A DNA stretch of 64,000 nt, from contig NC_134830.1 of the NCBI RefSeq assembly GCF_004210375.1, forward strand, positions 167,221,874 to 167,285,873, written 5' to 3'. Positions 1 to 13,200 of this stretch are shown here, piece by piece. Numbering within the stretch: position 1 is the stretch's first letter; every line of letters begins with the position of its first letter. A model generated the notes under the pieces. That model searched no databases. It saw only the letters and a program-made list of their open reading frames with translations, and was not told the origin of the DNA. The position numbers were made by a program, and so were the translations under genes. Source of the DNA: Tachypleus tridentatus (taxonomy: Eukaryota; Arthropoda; Merostomata; Xiphosura; Limulidae).

Positions 1-1070
1 GGGGCATAAACAGCATTGTTACACATTGGTGAAAGTGTGTTGAAGCAAATGGTACTTACTTTGATGAAAAGATATTTAACAACACTGGTTTATACTTTTC
101 TAAACTTTGCAGTTCAAGAATGACATTTATTTTTGGACAACCTAATATTAAACAAATTGCTTTTAATTTTATAAATATATTTTTAAGTGAAAGATTAAAA
201 CTACATATTTATATAGTAAATACAGACTTTTCTGCTTTTTAAAAATTAGTATGAAATCTGTGGTATAGATTAAAGAAATGAAACATGCAAACTGGTTAGA
301 ACTGTGCAGAAGATTATGAAAAAAATGTAGAAGTGCTTATAATTTTAAATAACTGGTACAGGAAATGTGTAGCTGTATGTACACACAATATTTCACTTAC
401 ATTATGTTTGGTAAATTGCTCATTTTCCAGGGAAACAGTTTAAGCAGTTTTCTCTTAGTATACAGATCAATATTTATATCTACACTATAGTGTGAAAATT
501 ATTTGACTCCTAAATGCAAGTTACCTAAAAAAGTTGTATATTTAATTATGGTGTACATGTTAAAAATATGAAATAAAAATACAGTATTTTTACTGACAGT
601 CTACTTATAAACTTATGAAAGTTTTTCCATGCTAAATTGGTTATACGTTATTAAATTCAGAGACACTGCTAAATATTTAAAAGATTCATGGCTCAGGCCC
701 ATAGGCAAGAAAATTTTCAGTGTTTTAAATATAATATTGAATGGTTTTCTATGCTGATTTTTAAGACACCAACTGGGGATTTGGAGCACTTTCACATAGA
801 ACTGAAGCATGGGTAATGTATGCTTGTGGCTTGCAGTGACTGATTAAATAATTTGCAGTTTCTATAAAGTGTATGCAAGTTACTAATTTAATAATCAAAG
901 AAAAAGCTAATTCTATATTACCACTTGAAAGGTACAATGAATCAGATATGTTCTAGTTTTACCTCTGATGTTTTGTATTTTGGTTGATTTTTTAAAAAGT
1001 TTAAACATTCAACTTATATTAACAAAAAATACAAATAAAGAGAGGAGTAGGGCATTTTTTTATATTTCAG

Positions 1071-1393
1071 TCAAAGTGAAAAATAGTTTGTTATTTTTTT
1101 CCAATGAAAGGTTATCTTCCAAGCACAATCCAGCTATATTAAACAGCCTAATCTTCAACTCTCACCTGGGATCAGGTTTCTACTTATACAGTCGTAAACA
1201 CTTGGCAGAGGCTCCTACCTATTACAGGATTATGTACAGTGTCTACGGTGCTCTGGTTTTCAATTTTAGTTCTGTCTTATTGTGGGCTGTGACCAAGACT
1301 TTAATGCCTGACAACAGTCTCTCTCTCTGCATGCTAACTATCGGAAAGGAATACTTGAATTATGTTGACAGTAAAATTGAAAGTAATGAATAG
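1071..1393 (+). CDS. Last coding exon of an unidentified plus-strand gene
   Basis: I do not recognise this protein. An open frame ends at TAG 1391-1393, and a good acceptor (TTTTTTTATATTTCAG) precedes 1071. The part after about 1120 looks like real protein rather than AT-rich noise: LGSGFYLYSRKHL, then a likely membrane segment IMYSVYGALVFNFSSVLLWA, then GKEYLNYVDSK. Base composition is clearly less AT-biased than the flanks. Upstream exons would lie before the window or in positions 1-1070, where I see no convincing one. It converges with ZDHHC6. A small membrane protein is possible; no function is claimed. Confidence 0.5.
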
Positions 1394-1993
1394 TTCATTA
1401 AAGCTTTTGCATGCCAAGTATATATAGTTCTAGATGTGATAAAATGAAGGCTATAGTTATTTTTTGCTCTGTGATGAAACAAATGCCATTGATCACTGTT
1501 TTCTTTTTTTTCTGAAGAATGAAATCTAAGAACTTAGAGCTGCAAAAAAATATAGTAAACAAATATTTTATGATAATATATAATATAAACTTGTAAAGTA
1601 ATTATTTTTTTCTCCAATGTTTTATGGTAATACATACAAAGTAATCTGGGTACTATGTTCTCAGTTGTAAAGTTTTGGAGGTTTTTAAGAGAAATGCATG
1701 TTTTTATTTTTACATGTACAGATGTATGTTTAAATTGCACTTTTTAGCAAGAGCATGTGTTCATATAAATATATCACATTTCTGTAATGTTATATTGAAT
1801 TTATAATTACAAATGTTAACAAAAGCATCATTTCTTCCTGTTTCTTTTCTTCTGTATTACATTATGCATTATGTTGAATAGCACCATTATGATATTATGG
1901 AATTTCATTTTCAAGGTTTGTTTAAAAATTTTATAGTGAAGCCACATTAGGTTATCTGCTGTGTCCACCATGGGGAATTGAACACTAGATCCT

Positions 1994-2045
1994 TGATGAT
2001 GAGAAACCCACTTGAAATAAAAATGTATCTCAGAACGGCTGTTAT
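1994..2045 (-). repeat. Fragment of Penelope-associated flanking repeat
   Basis: The stretch GATGATGAGAAACCCACTTG and the following AAAAATGTATCTCAGAACGG nearly match the left flank of the Penelope-like fragment at 60698-60742, in the same orientation on the plus strand. Confidence 0.6.
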
Positions 2046-4006
2046 GGAGAGAACAATGTTGATACCCATTTTTAAATACCAGATCATTAGCTACAAGTTT
2101 ATGGTCTATACTTCTGTTTTAATGAAAAATAGCTGATAGACATTGTTTCAGAACATTAACCAAACCATATAAACTTTTAATAGTTAAAAATTGTTGCCAC
2201 TTCAAGAGTGAAGTATCATTAGTTCAAATAATATAATGAGGATTGATTATCCAAGAATGAAATAACATTCTGAAATAATTACCTTGTGATACTTTATGTA
2301 TAATTACATGTGGATATTGGTTCATTGCTTCTTTTCAATATACATCTCTGTAGACAGAGAATAATTTCTCTGAATTCTTCAACTATTATTTCATGAGAAT
2401 TATCTTTGATAAAAATATCTTCCAGAAAGTTTCCATTAACATATAAGTGGTGGCCTCAGTACAGATCCGTTTAGGGTGACTATTTTCATCTTGTGTAGAT
2501 CTGGATAATTAGTGGTATTAATCAATTAAACATTACCTTTAGCTAACTGATTATTCACACAAGATTTTGATAGTTAGTATAACTGAAAATAGTAATAAGC
2601 AGAAAATTATTATTTTTGTGAGTCATTATACTATTTCATCAAGCTGAACAATTTTACCTGAAAATAAGAAACCAAAATATCTGTTGTGATTACAAATTGG
2701 AAACATTAACTCCATTTATGTGATTATTTTTGTAACATTAATTCATGCTCATAGGTAGTCAATTATATTAAACACCCAGTTCTAATTATGTGCACATTTC
2801 CAAATATACTTGTAATTCCTTTTTCTTCTTACGTCAGTGCACATGTAAACAAATTTTTTAAATTCATTTGACTGAGCCTAGAAATTATCTATTTTTCTAC
2901 ACATCAGTTTGTTTAAAATTACAATTATGTAAAAGATTAAGAGTTTTGATTTCCCTTTTAAGTATTTCAGTAATAGAAATGCTTATAGGATGACTGATTT
3001 TGATTCAACACAAAAAATGGAACAGTAAGTAAACAATATATTTAATCACTTTAAATATTGACAAGTAACCAAATAAGTCTTCCATCAAAAAAGTGTCATA
3101 GCTTTGGAAGTAATTATCTCTGACTACTTCAATTACTAGTACAAGTTACCAGGAATCTATTTTACATTGTTATAAGTTTAAGAACTATTTTTGTCTGTTT
3201 ACTTTTTTGACATAAGACATTAATGACTGAAGTACACAATATAGTTTAAATATATAAAGACAAAAATTACCACAAGTTTAATTATATCAATACATAGGGC
3301 ATTAAAACAAATTACAAAACAATTTTAAGGTTTGTGAAATTCTTTTCTTCTTTGATATTTAAGTTTTTATGTAAGTTACAAAGCTAAATGCATACGTAAA
3401 TAACCTACAGTTTCTACTCTTGTAGTAGAATATTTAAATAATACTGTTGCACATTCGGTTAGATAATGTCATACAATTTTGGCTTTTCATCCATTACCTA
3501 TTTTAAAATGCAAAGTTAAAATAATAAGCAACTGAATAGGGGAAAATGTGATATTTTTGTTAAGAATTAACAAGTTTGTAATACTTTTAAATAAAATATT
3601 TTAAAGCTTAATATGGTCTTCTGAAAAATGACTGCAATTAGAAATTACCTGGAGATACAGACAACGAGAGATTAATATGAAACTGTTACACAGATTTTCA
3701 AAGACAATTTTTCTTTTGTTTCACCTGTCTATTAAAATTTGCTTTTTGTTTATCTATTGAATTGATTCAATAAAGGAAACTGAAGACTATTTATTGTACA
3801 AATAATTAGGAATTGTATATTATGGATAAAAATTGATAGGTCTTTGTATAAAATAAATATTGTATACTGAAGACAGAACTTAATGCTTTAAGAAACATTA
3901 CATTTAAAGTAACTCTTTTTTTTTTTTTTCAGCAACCAGATGCAAGTTTTAGAAACTATATATATGAACTGGAAAAATCAACAACTCAATAACAAAAAAA
4001 ATTACA

Positions 4007-4012
4007 TTTATT
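4007..4012 (-). promoter_or_regulatory. Candidate poly(A) signal of ZDHHC6
   Basis: TTTATT on the plus strand reads AATAAA on the gene strand, about 185 nt after the stop codon. Such hexamers are frequent in AT-rich DNA, so transcript ends would be needed to confirm it. Confidence 0.3.
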
Positions 4013-4196
4013 TCAAAACCAAATTGACCAAATGGGATCTAAATAACATCTAGCACAATAATGCTTATTTGAATAAAAACGTATCAATCTGATATTAACT
4101 AAAAATTAACAATAAAACATTACAATGCACAACCCTTTATCAACAGATATGCTTCTCAAGGTTATCCTGTAGCATTCAGTAAACCTAACAAAATTC

Positions 4197-4294
4197 TCAT
4201 TGAGATTTCTTCTGCACTTTGTTAACATCACAGTGAATGCTGGTAAGTTCTACAACACACTTTCTTGGGAACCAACCCTTCTGCTGATGTTTTC
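4197..4294 (-). CDS. ZDHHC6: ZDHHC6 coding exon 9 and stop
   Basis: 98 nt of coding sequence after acceptor CTATTTTAG. Encodes GKHQQKGWFPRKC, which matches the conserved GWFPRKCVEKC, then a tail ending KKSQ and TGA at 4197-4199. The KKxx terminus supports ER retrieval. The 3' UTR lies below 4197. Confidence 0.9.
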
Positions 4295-7200
4295 CTAAAA
4301 TAGATAAATGTAACAAATTTAATTTATTTATGTGTTTCTATATAAATGTGTGCATGTATAGACCACTCCTTACATCACAGGTTACCACTGGCTCCCTTTG
4401 TTCACATCTAACATAACACATTAAAATACTCTGTTCATAACTGTAAAAAAAAATTATAGTATTTAAAATATTTTAAAATGTATTTATTAGTTATTCAAAT
4501 CTTTATCTAAACAGTTTTAAAAACATACCTATTAATAATTTATCACAAACTACATATTAGTCAGTACACACTAAAAATGTTATTGTAAAAACATTAACCA
4601 ACCTGAGTTTCTTTCAGAATTGTTCTGTATTCTCTCTCCATATAGCCAATGTCTAAAAACAAAATTGAGTACAAAAGTTAAGAGTTTGTACACTTATAGA
4701 TAATAAAAAAAGGAAATGAGAGCTTTCAATCAAGATCCTGAAACCATTAAATTTTTATTTAACAAAAAACACGTTTTACTGATAGCTTAAATCCTGAGTG
4801 TTTTGCGAAATTATACAATTATATATGTAATAAATGTCCATCCATCTGTTACTCTCTGTACCCATTAAATGGTTCATCACAGAAAACATGCATCAAGAAA
4901 ACGTCCATTTTTGTGAATACATTTTGAAATTATGTAGTTCTGTTCTGAAACACAGAAGGAGTACCCAAAGTTCAAGTTAATAATGTTGATGGACATGGGA
5001 AAGTCAACAACAGATTTGAGCTTTGACTATTTTTACTTATTACTATCTATTAGTTTTTAAACTTTCAGTTATCTTTTAATGGATTCATTTTAATCTTAAC
5101 AGAAAGATTAATTTGATTAAATATGTGGACTGGTACACCTGTACTACTAACTGTTGATCAGATTCAGTTGATGTAACTGAAAAACACTTCTTTTCAAGAA
5201 CTGAAATTCTTTGAAACAACAGCCTTTGTTTATTTCTTATACCTAAGATATAGACTTAAACAGAAGTTAACTTACGATTTTAGTTTAGGCCTATACTTCT
5301 ATTATAGCCACAAAAGTCAATATTACTAAACTTGTAATGTTGTGTAGGCTATACGTCTGTAAGAGTACAGATAATAAGTTTTAACTTAAATATCATACTC
5401 TTACTATGAATGATACCACAAGATATATCTTCAGAATGATCAATATGCATATAATGAAATTCTTGGCAAGTGCAAAGTGTTATTACTTTTGTTAGTTCTT
5501 AGGTGAGCACAGAGCTCCTGATGTTAAGCCTTACTTATGGTGGAGTCTGCTGGATAAAAGCACGTTCAACTTCAAGAAAAGATAATTAAAAGCATCAATA
5601 TTCAGATATTTATTTGAAATAACCAATGTGATGAGAAGGAACTACTTTAGGTGGAATCATAATTTTTTTTTTTACTGTGAAGCTAAAGGCACTGAATTTG
5701 TAATTAATGTCCTATAGGTCTAATGTTCAGTCAGACATTTGGTGTTTACAATGCTGATCACCTGCATAACAGTTGATGTGAGGTGATAAAGTATGGAACC
5801 ACTGATTAAACCATAAAGAAAATTCTTAAAATGAACTTAGGAATAAAACAAATACTTTACTAGAAAAGCTTTCCTTATTTAAAAATTTTCCCTTTTCTCA
5901 TCTTATATTTTAAAGTTCTAATATATAAATCTTGTTTCATTGACTGGATCACAAAGAGACAAATTGGCTTTTTCTATATGTTTATAATCTGTTTTGCATT
6001 TTAGAATCCTAGTGTAAAAAAATGGACTTTTTCTTTCTTTTTAATTGTTTTCCTTTTGTAAATATTTACGTAAATATCAAGACTAATTTTGAAGGGCTAC
6101 AAATTAGTTCTGTATTTACACAGAATATGAAAAGTGAACGAAGTTGCAATTAACTGTAAGAAAAGATACAACTGCTATGATGCAATACCATACAACAATT
6201 TAGACTTGTAACTTTTGTTAAACCCTTGGTTGGTTGTTAGTTATGAACTTGTTTTGTAACTGGATTTTACTTTTGAGAAAATAAGTTATTGGAAAATAAA
6301 TTCAAATGATAATGATTGATTTATCTTGTTAGAATTAATTCCACACAGATATGTACATTTATATTAATATTTTCTGCACCTTTTCCAACGAGTTACAGCC
6401 ACTTTTTCTCCTATATGCAGTGGAATTCGAGGTTCATCACTACAAGGTATATTAAAACACACTCGAAGTCCTTTAGTTACAGGAAACCATGATCCACTAT
6501 ATTGTTCTATTACAGCATACTGCCGGGCATGAGCTTTTTTTTCCTGTTTTTGGAATAGCTGTTCCATCTGTAATATAAAGAAAACTATTTTTTATTAGTA
6601 AATAAAATTTTTCTAAAACCATATGTGAAAGAAAATTGTAACAGTGTTGAAAGACCTTCTAGATCAATTCATTCCAGTCTGGTATTTTGGGTTTTTACAG
6701 GGGACAAACTGTGTGTGATCAACATTTTCAAATAAACTTCAAAATAAGATTATAAATAAAATGCTGAGATTTTAAATTTTCTTTTGATGCAAATTTATTA
6801 ACATTTGTTTTGAATAAAGTAATGAAAAAAATATCTGAACTGCTGGTCCTAATTTTTAACCTCTGTTGTAATTTTTTTTGAGCTGATGAAAATCATGAAA
6901 TTTCTTGTGCAGCTACAACTTGTTATAAAAAAAAAATAATTCCACAGATCTGTAAACTGAACTCACGTGAGGCTTATTTCTAACAAACATTTTGAAGATA
7001 GTAAACTTTGAAGTTAGCAATTTAAGAACTATAAAATTGATCCATCTCCTTGTTTTGTTTTAAAATCTTCAAGTTCATGAAGAAGCTATGAAAATTCTTA
7101 CATTATCTGAAACTTGGGATTATTTTTTTTCTTGAGATCTGTTTATTTCATAGCTCCATTTCTTCCTTGTGTAGTTACACTAGACTGTAAAGTTGTAAGA

Positions 7201-10200
7201 TTTCTTACTGCATGGTTGTGAGACCATGTGAGGCTTTTTATCTTGTAAATTATTAATGATTTTTGTATTATTATTTGTATGCCATGAAAAAATATTCAGT
7301 GAACTCAACTAATTTTCTTTCATATTAATTTATTTTACAGAAGTAGTTCCCTGTGCAGTTAATTTCTGCTTAAGAATCCAGACATTTTGGGGTATGAGAC
7401 CATCACAAATGATAACCTTTTATGTCAATGTTAAGGAAAGGAATGGTCGTAATTTCATTTTTCAATACACGTACATGAGCTACTAATAAGAGGGCATAGA
7501 TAAGTTGTATGTACAAGATCAAGTTAATTATTAATGCTTTATATTAGTTTCAAGACATCAGACAATATTTCATTGCACTATTTCTTTCAACAAAGTAGCT
7601 TAACACACAATAAATAATGTTTTGGTTCATTTCAGCCATCATATCCTCTAAACCATTAATAAATGAACTTTAAAAAATCTTAAAGCGAATTTATACCATT
7701 CATATATGAAAATCTTTCTTTTGAACTTTCCTCTACAACAACTGAAGGTAACCTGTTCCAAAGTCCAACCAACCTGTTTGAAAAAATAAAACAGTTTTAA
7801 CTGAAGACAATTCTTATTGTCACAAAATTTATATTTGCAACCCCTACTCTTACCACTTTTTTTTTTTTAATTTCACGCAAAGCTACTCAAGGGCTATCTG
7901 CGCTAGCCATCCCTAATTTAGCAGTGTAAGACTAGAGGGAAGGCAGCTAGTCATCACCACCCACTGCCAACTCTTAGGCTACTCTGTTACCAACAAATAG
8001 TGGGATTGACTGTCACATTATAACGCCCCATGGCTGGGAGGGTGAGCATGTTTGGTGCCACCAGCATTCGAATCCTCAGCCCTCGGATTATGAGTCAAAC
8101 ACTTTACACACTGGCCATGCTGGGCCTCTTACCATTTTCATCATGAAAGATGGGAAAAAAGATGATGCATCAAAAATATAACAGTTTTAAACACCTCCAT
8201 CATATCTGCTCAACTTTTTTTTTTTTAAAGAGAAAACAGTATGAGAGATTTCAACTCTTCTGACCTTTTTCTGAATGCTTTCCAACAATTCAATGCCCTT
8301 CTTAAGGTAAGAAGCCCAAAAATGAACATAATACTTGAAACATAGCCAATCCCGTGACCTATACAATGAAATTATAACCTCTTTAATCTTGTATTTAATA
8401 TTTCTGTTCATACAGCATACAATTCTACTTGTTCTACCACTAGCAACAGCACACTGCTTGGATGGCTTTAGAGACTGATCAACTATTAAACCAAGATCCC
8501 TTAATATCCTTCAATACAATTGGGGAAGTATTATCTGGTCCAGGAGCCTTTTGCCCTCTAAATTTCCAAATTTTTCTTTGTGAGCTCAGAATTAATGTAC
8601 AATTTTGTTTCTATCTGTCAACTGTTTAAGATGTGGAATACTACTCAAATCTTTGTTACTAAAAACTGAAGAAAAAGGAAAATTTAATAACTAAGCCATC
8701 TCATAATCATTATATATGAGAATTCCTTTATTATCCTTCAAGAGTCCTACCCTCATTCTAACATTTTGTTCACTCTTAATATATTTATAAAGAAATCCTT
8801 ACAGTTAATTTTTACATGTTCAGCTACACTTTTCTTATACATCCTTTTTAATGTCCTAATTTCCTGTTTCACCAACCTTTTTCATCTTCTGTGTCTCTTC
8901 TCATACCAATCAGTTTAAATTTCTTGATGCTTTTCTTTAAATTTATCTTGTATGCTCTATGAGATAATCTTTTTTATTTCAGCTAACCTCTTCTTTCAAT
9001 AAGGAATATGTTTACCTTAAACATTTAAAAATCTATCTTTAAACTTTTACCTCCACATCTGATCAGAGTCTACAAATAACTCAGCTGTCCAATTCACAAC
9101 TGATAATTTTTGTCACATCCCTTATAAATTTACTTTTTTGAATTTTGTAATTAAAATATTATGATTTTGTATCTCCATATCCAGCAAAACATTAGAACTA
9201 ATAGAATAATGTTCACTTGCATCCATATGTTCTCCAATTTCTAACCTCTTGATTATTTCTATATTTCAAGTTAATAATAAATCTAAATTAGCAGGAATTA
9301 AATGGATTCAATCTCGTTGTTATCTTTGATATTCTCAACATAAGGTCACTCCTACCCTTCTGCTTAGTACTCTATCTCTAATTAAATAGCTTATAACTCT
9401 GAATTTCCAAGAAATTTCTGTCATCAAGACCATGTACGTTTAATCATGTTTAAGTTATTTGCATTGTATTAAAATCTTCCATTCCTACCAGAGCTCTGAA
9501 GTCATCTATTTTATTTCTTATACTTCTAGCATTACAACAGTAACAATTAAGCCTACTCTTATAATTACTTCTATATTCATTTCTTATGCTAAACTTTTCC
9601 CTGGCTCTTATTTGGTTTATTTTGGCCATTACCACTGTCTAGTCCTAGTTTATACAGTGGTGAAAACCAGGGTAAACTAAACCTATTATAGCATATGTAT
9701 TCAAATTATAATTTTCCTGTAATAATAATGTATTTTCAATAGCAACTCTTTTCACATAAATAGCTATTTTCATTCTATGCTGACCTCTATATAACATTTA
9801 CTTTGCATGCCACAACTCTTAAACTTCTATATGATCAATATATTTCAGTTACATCTTGCATGTAAATCATGTGGCAGCATTCTACCATCAGGAGTGTGAC
9901 ACACTCTTCTGATCCATGTAACTCTCTCTATGCAATTCTACCAAACTATTGCTTTAAGTTTTAGCAGAAACTGGAAGCATCAGTTTTTAGTATAGAGGAA
10001 AGGTGGGAAGTTTGAGAGGAGGTAAGTACCTATCAGAAATACATTTTTAGTAAAGAAAAATTACAACTTTTGATAATGGTACATTATCTCTTCTTACATA
10101 AATAGATGGAATCCCTCATTTAATAGGTGGAAGGACCAATGCATGTGCAAGAAAGAAGCATATTTTGAAAGTATCCAAAGAATACCCTAGAAGGGGAGAT

Positions 10201-13200
10201 TCTTAAAGTAAAGGTTCATGTATGGAAGACTGCATTACTTTTAAACCAGATATATTCCACACAGTGTGGAAAGAGGTGATGCACACACGGGCAGAAAAAT
10301 TGAGAACAAAGGTTGGACCTATGCTGCTCAGTATCTGAATCTCAATCCCATAGATGACAGTAGTGTGATTGAGAGTTTAAAAAAAAAAAGTGCCTCAAGG
10401 TGTAGAATAGGTAGGGTGAAATGGACTATACATTGTAAGTCATCTGCATCCAAAACCTAGCCTCTGGGAACTAACATCCATAAAGGGCATAGGATGAGGA
10501 TCATTCTGTCAGCAAGTCAATTGCAATCCAAAACCAAGCCATGGGAACCAATAACCACATGATGATAAGAGAGAGGATCCATACCATCTTCACCTGAAGT
10601 TTAGCAAACTGGAAGGATCATACCCACAAATCTGTGAACAGGACACATAATAGCAAAGTGATAAAATGTTTGACTGATCCAAGAACCCAACATATGGATG
10701 ATTGGAATAACAAAGATGTAACTATATTGTAGAATATCCCACTCAAAAGAAATCATAAATGAACCATCCTTAATATAGTAGCATTCTTGGTATATGGAAA
10801 TCTTCAAGGGGTAGCATAAGAGGAAGAAAGATACCAACCCACATGTTTATCTACTATGACCCACAATATGTTAGCAATGAGCATGAGGCCAAATAAATGA
10901 GGGAACAGAGACATCTTCACATTGATTGGTCCTGCTTTTAATCTAAAACCTAACATTTGGAACCAACATTCAATGAGGAGGGGGGGGGTAAGATGAGGAA
11001 TCCCAATTGGAGGGGTGAGCTGCATTTTTGAAGGCTTCCTCTGAAGTTAAACTATTCTCTCCATTAGACATGTACAGAGATGGAGCATCAGACTGGAGGA
11101 TATATCATCTAAACCACCAGAAACCACTGCTCTACACTAAACAGAATGATTATTTTTTGTATCACATTCATCTGCTCAGATTTGAAAATGAAAAGTAATT
11201 ATAAGTAAGTATATATTAGCAATAAAAATGTAGTGGATGGTATTTGTTGAAGAAACAATATATTTAAACCAAATTTTTATTTACCATAAGATGAACGATA
11301 GGTAAGTCTAAAATAACAAAAATACATGTTAAGTCTCATCTAATGTGTAATACAAAGGATATTACTAAACTTCATTTGAAACTCCCTAACCATATGAGAA
11401 ATAGGTACAAACTTAATTAAAAGTATGCTATTGAAACCAACTAACTACAACTAATATTAATATAAAATATATTCAAAAATCAATACAACAGCTTATCTAT
11501 CCAAAGTTGGTAAACCAAATTCAAAATGCATGGGCCACCAAACAAGATTCACAAAGGTCAACTCATATAACAATCAATGTCTTGATGTATTTAAGTTCAA
11601 TTCCTCAGGCAAGTACCACCAACTGGATAACTGTGCTGGAAGTAAATGATAACATTTTTGAAGTAGAAATATAAACTTTGTTTGAGAACAATAAAGCTAA
11701 TACATAAACCTGATAATATGAAGCAGGAAAAAAATTGAAAATATCTCCACATCATATGAAATTAAAATAAAAAAAATCATACAGGAAAACAGCACAAGAA
11801 AAACATTCTTGATAACACTGTCAAATGAAAGGTGGTAGTTTGGTAGAATTGAATAGAGGGAGTCATATGCTCCAGAAGGGTGTGTTGCACTCCTACTAGT
11901 GGAGGGTTGCCCCATGATGATTTACATGCAAAGGACAGTTGAATATGTTTAATGTGGGGTACAACACAGAAGTTAAATTCTTGTGGCATGTGAAAAATGT
12001 TTTGCATTAAGGGAGCAGCACTTAACAATAATAACTATTTATGTGAGACAAGGTTTTGTATTGTATATGAAGCTGGCTTTCAGATATACAGGTTGTGTGT
12101 AATGGTGCAGTAAATAGCTATGTTGTGTGGTGGTCTTCATTGTACTATAAACCAAAAACTCACCATGAAGTTAAATTTTTATTTTGAAACATCAGATAAT
12201 TACAGTATCAAGTGTTTGAAGTGCCTGTGTTTCAGATATGATGTATTATCATTTATTAATTTTATTAATGCGAGATCAGAGGTGACAGTAAACTTACCAC
12301 TGGGTTGGAAAGTATATAATTAAAGTGCTTACATACTTACAGTTAAGGTATACTGACTACAGCCTTTAACAACTGGCCAAGTCAAACCATCGCCTTTTGG
12401 ATAGGGAAAAACTTCTTGTAGGTTTTGCCACCATCCTAAATTATATGGATAAATAAATTTTTGCTTTTCTGGCCTGGCACGAGACATTGCCTGTAAAATC
12501 AGAAAAAAGAAAAAATCTCTCCAATGTCTAATCTAGTTTTTTCAAAATTTCAATTCAGCTAAATAATACAATCTTCCACATTTGTTCTGATTATTCTGTT
12601 ACACAATTATAAGGGATATTTATCAAAAAAGTCACATATTTGCAAATTTGTGATTTTCCAAAAAACAAAAAAAACTTGCCATAGAAAACTCACTTTCAAA
12701 AGTACATAAGAGAATAAAGTCTTTTAAAAAATATCATGGTTGTATATTTGAAAGCATTTATTAAATTCAAGCAAATGCACCACTACAGTATTGACTATGA
12801 ACTCTAGTAAAAAATACAACTTAAACACAAAAATAAGATGATGAAACTTTGCCTAAACAATCTAATCTATCAAAGAATGAAAATAAGATGATGGCATGAA
12901 AATATATAATAGGAATTTAGCTAAGGTGAATAGATATAATGTGCTTCATGGAGACATCAAATTCTCTTTTACACCTAATGGCACAGATAACCCTTGAGTA
13001 GCTTTGCATGAAATTCAAAACAAACATTTACACCTAATGACACAATATATAAGATCTACCACCTTCTACACTTCATATTGTCTCCCCAAGTTTACATACT
13101 CTAGTTAATAAACTAGGCCTTTTCCTTAGTTCATCACGTACCACTACAACTTTCTTTTGCACACTGGTGCACCTTCCCTAACAACTGTACAGGTGTGAAG

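Larger units (their letters stand above)
1394..4196. other. Intergenic AT-rich sequence between two convergent 3' ends
   Basis: Holds the 3' UTRs of the plus-strand gene and of ZDHHC6. The only recognisable repeat is a short Penelope-flank fragment near 1994-2045. Nothing else is supported. Confidence 0.6.

Noticed and set aside
10015..10030. GAGAGGAGGTAAGTACC as a strong 5' splice site
   Set aside because: It contains GGTAAGT, but the same word recurs in both orientations as part of the repeat arm, and no exon frame leads into it.
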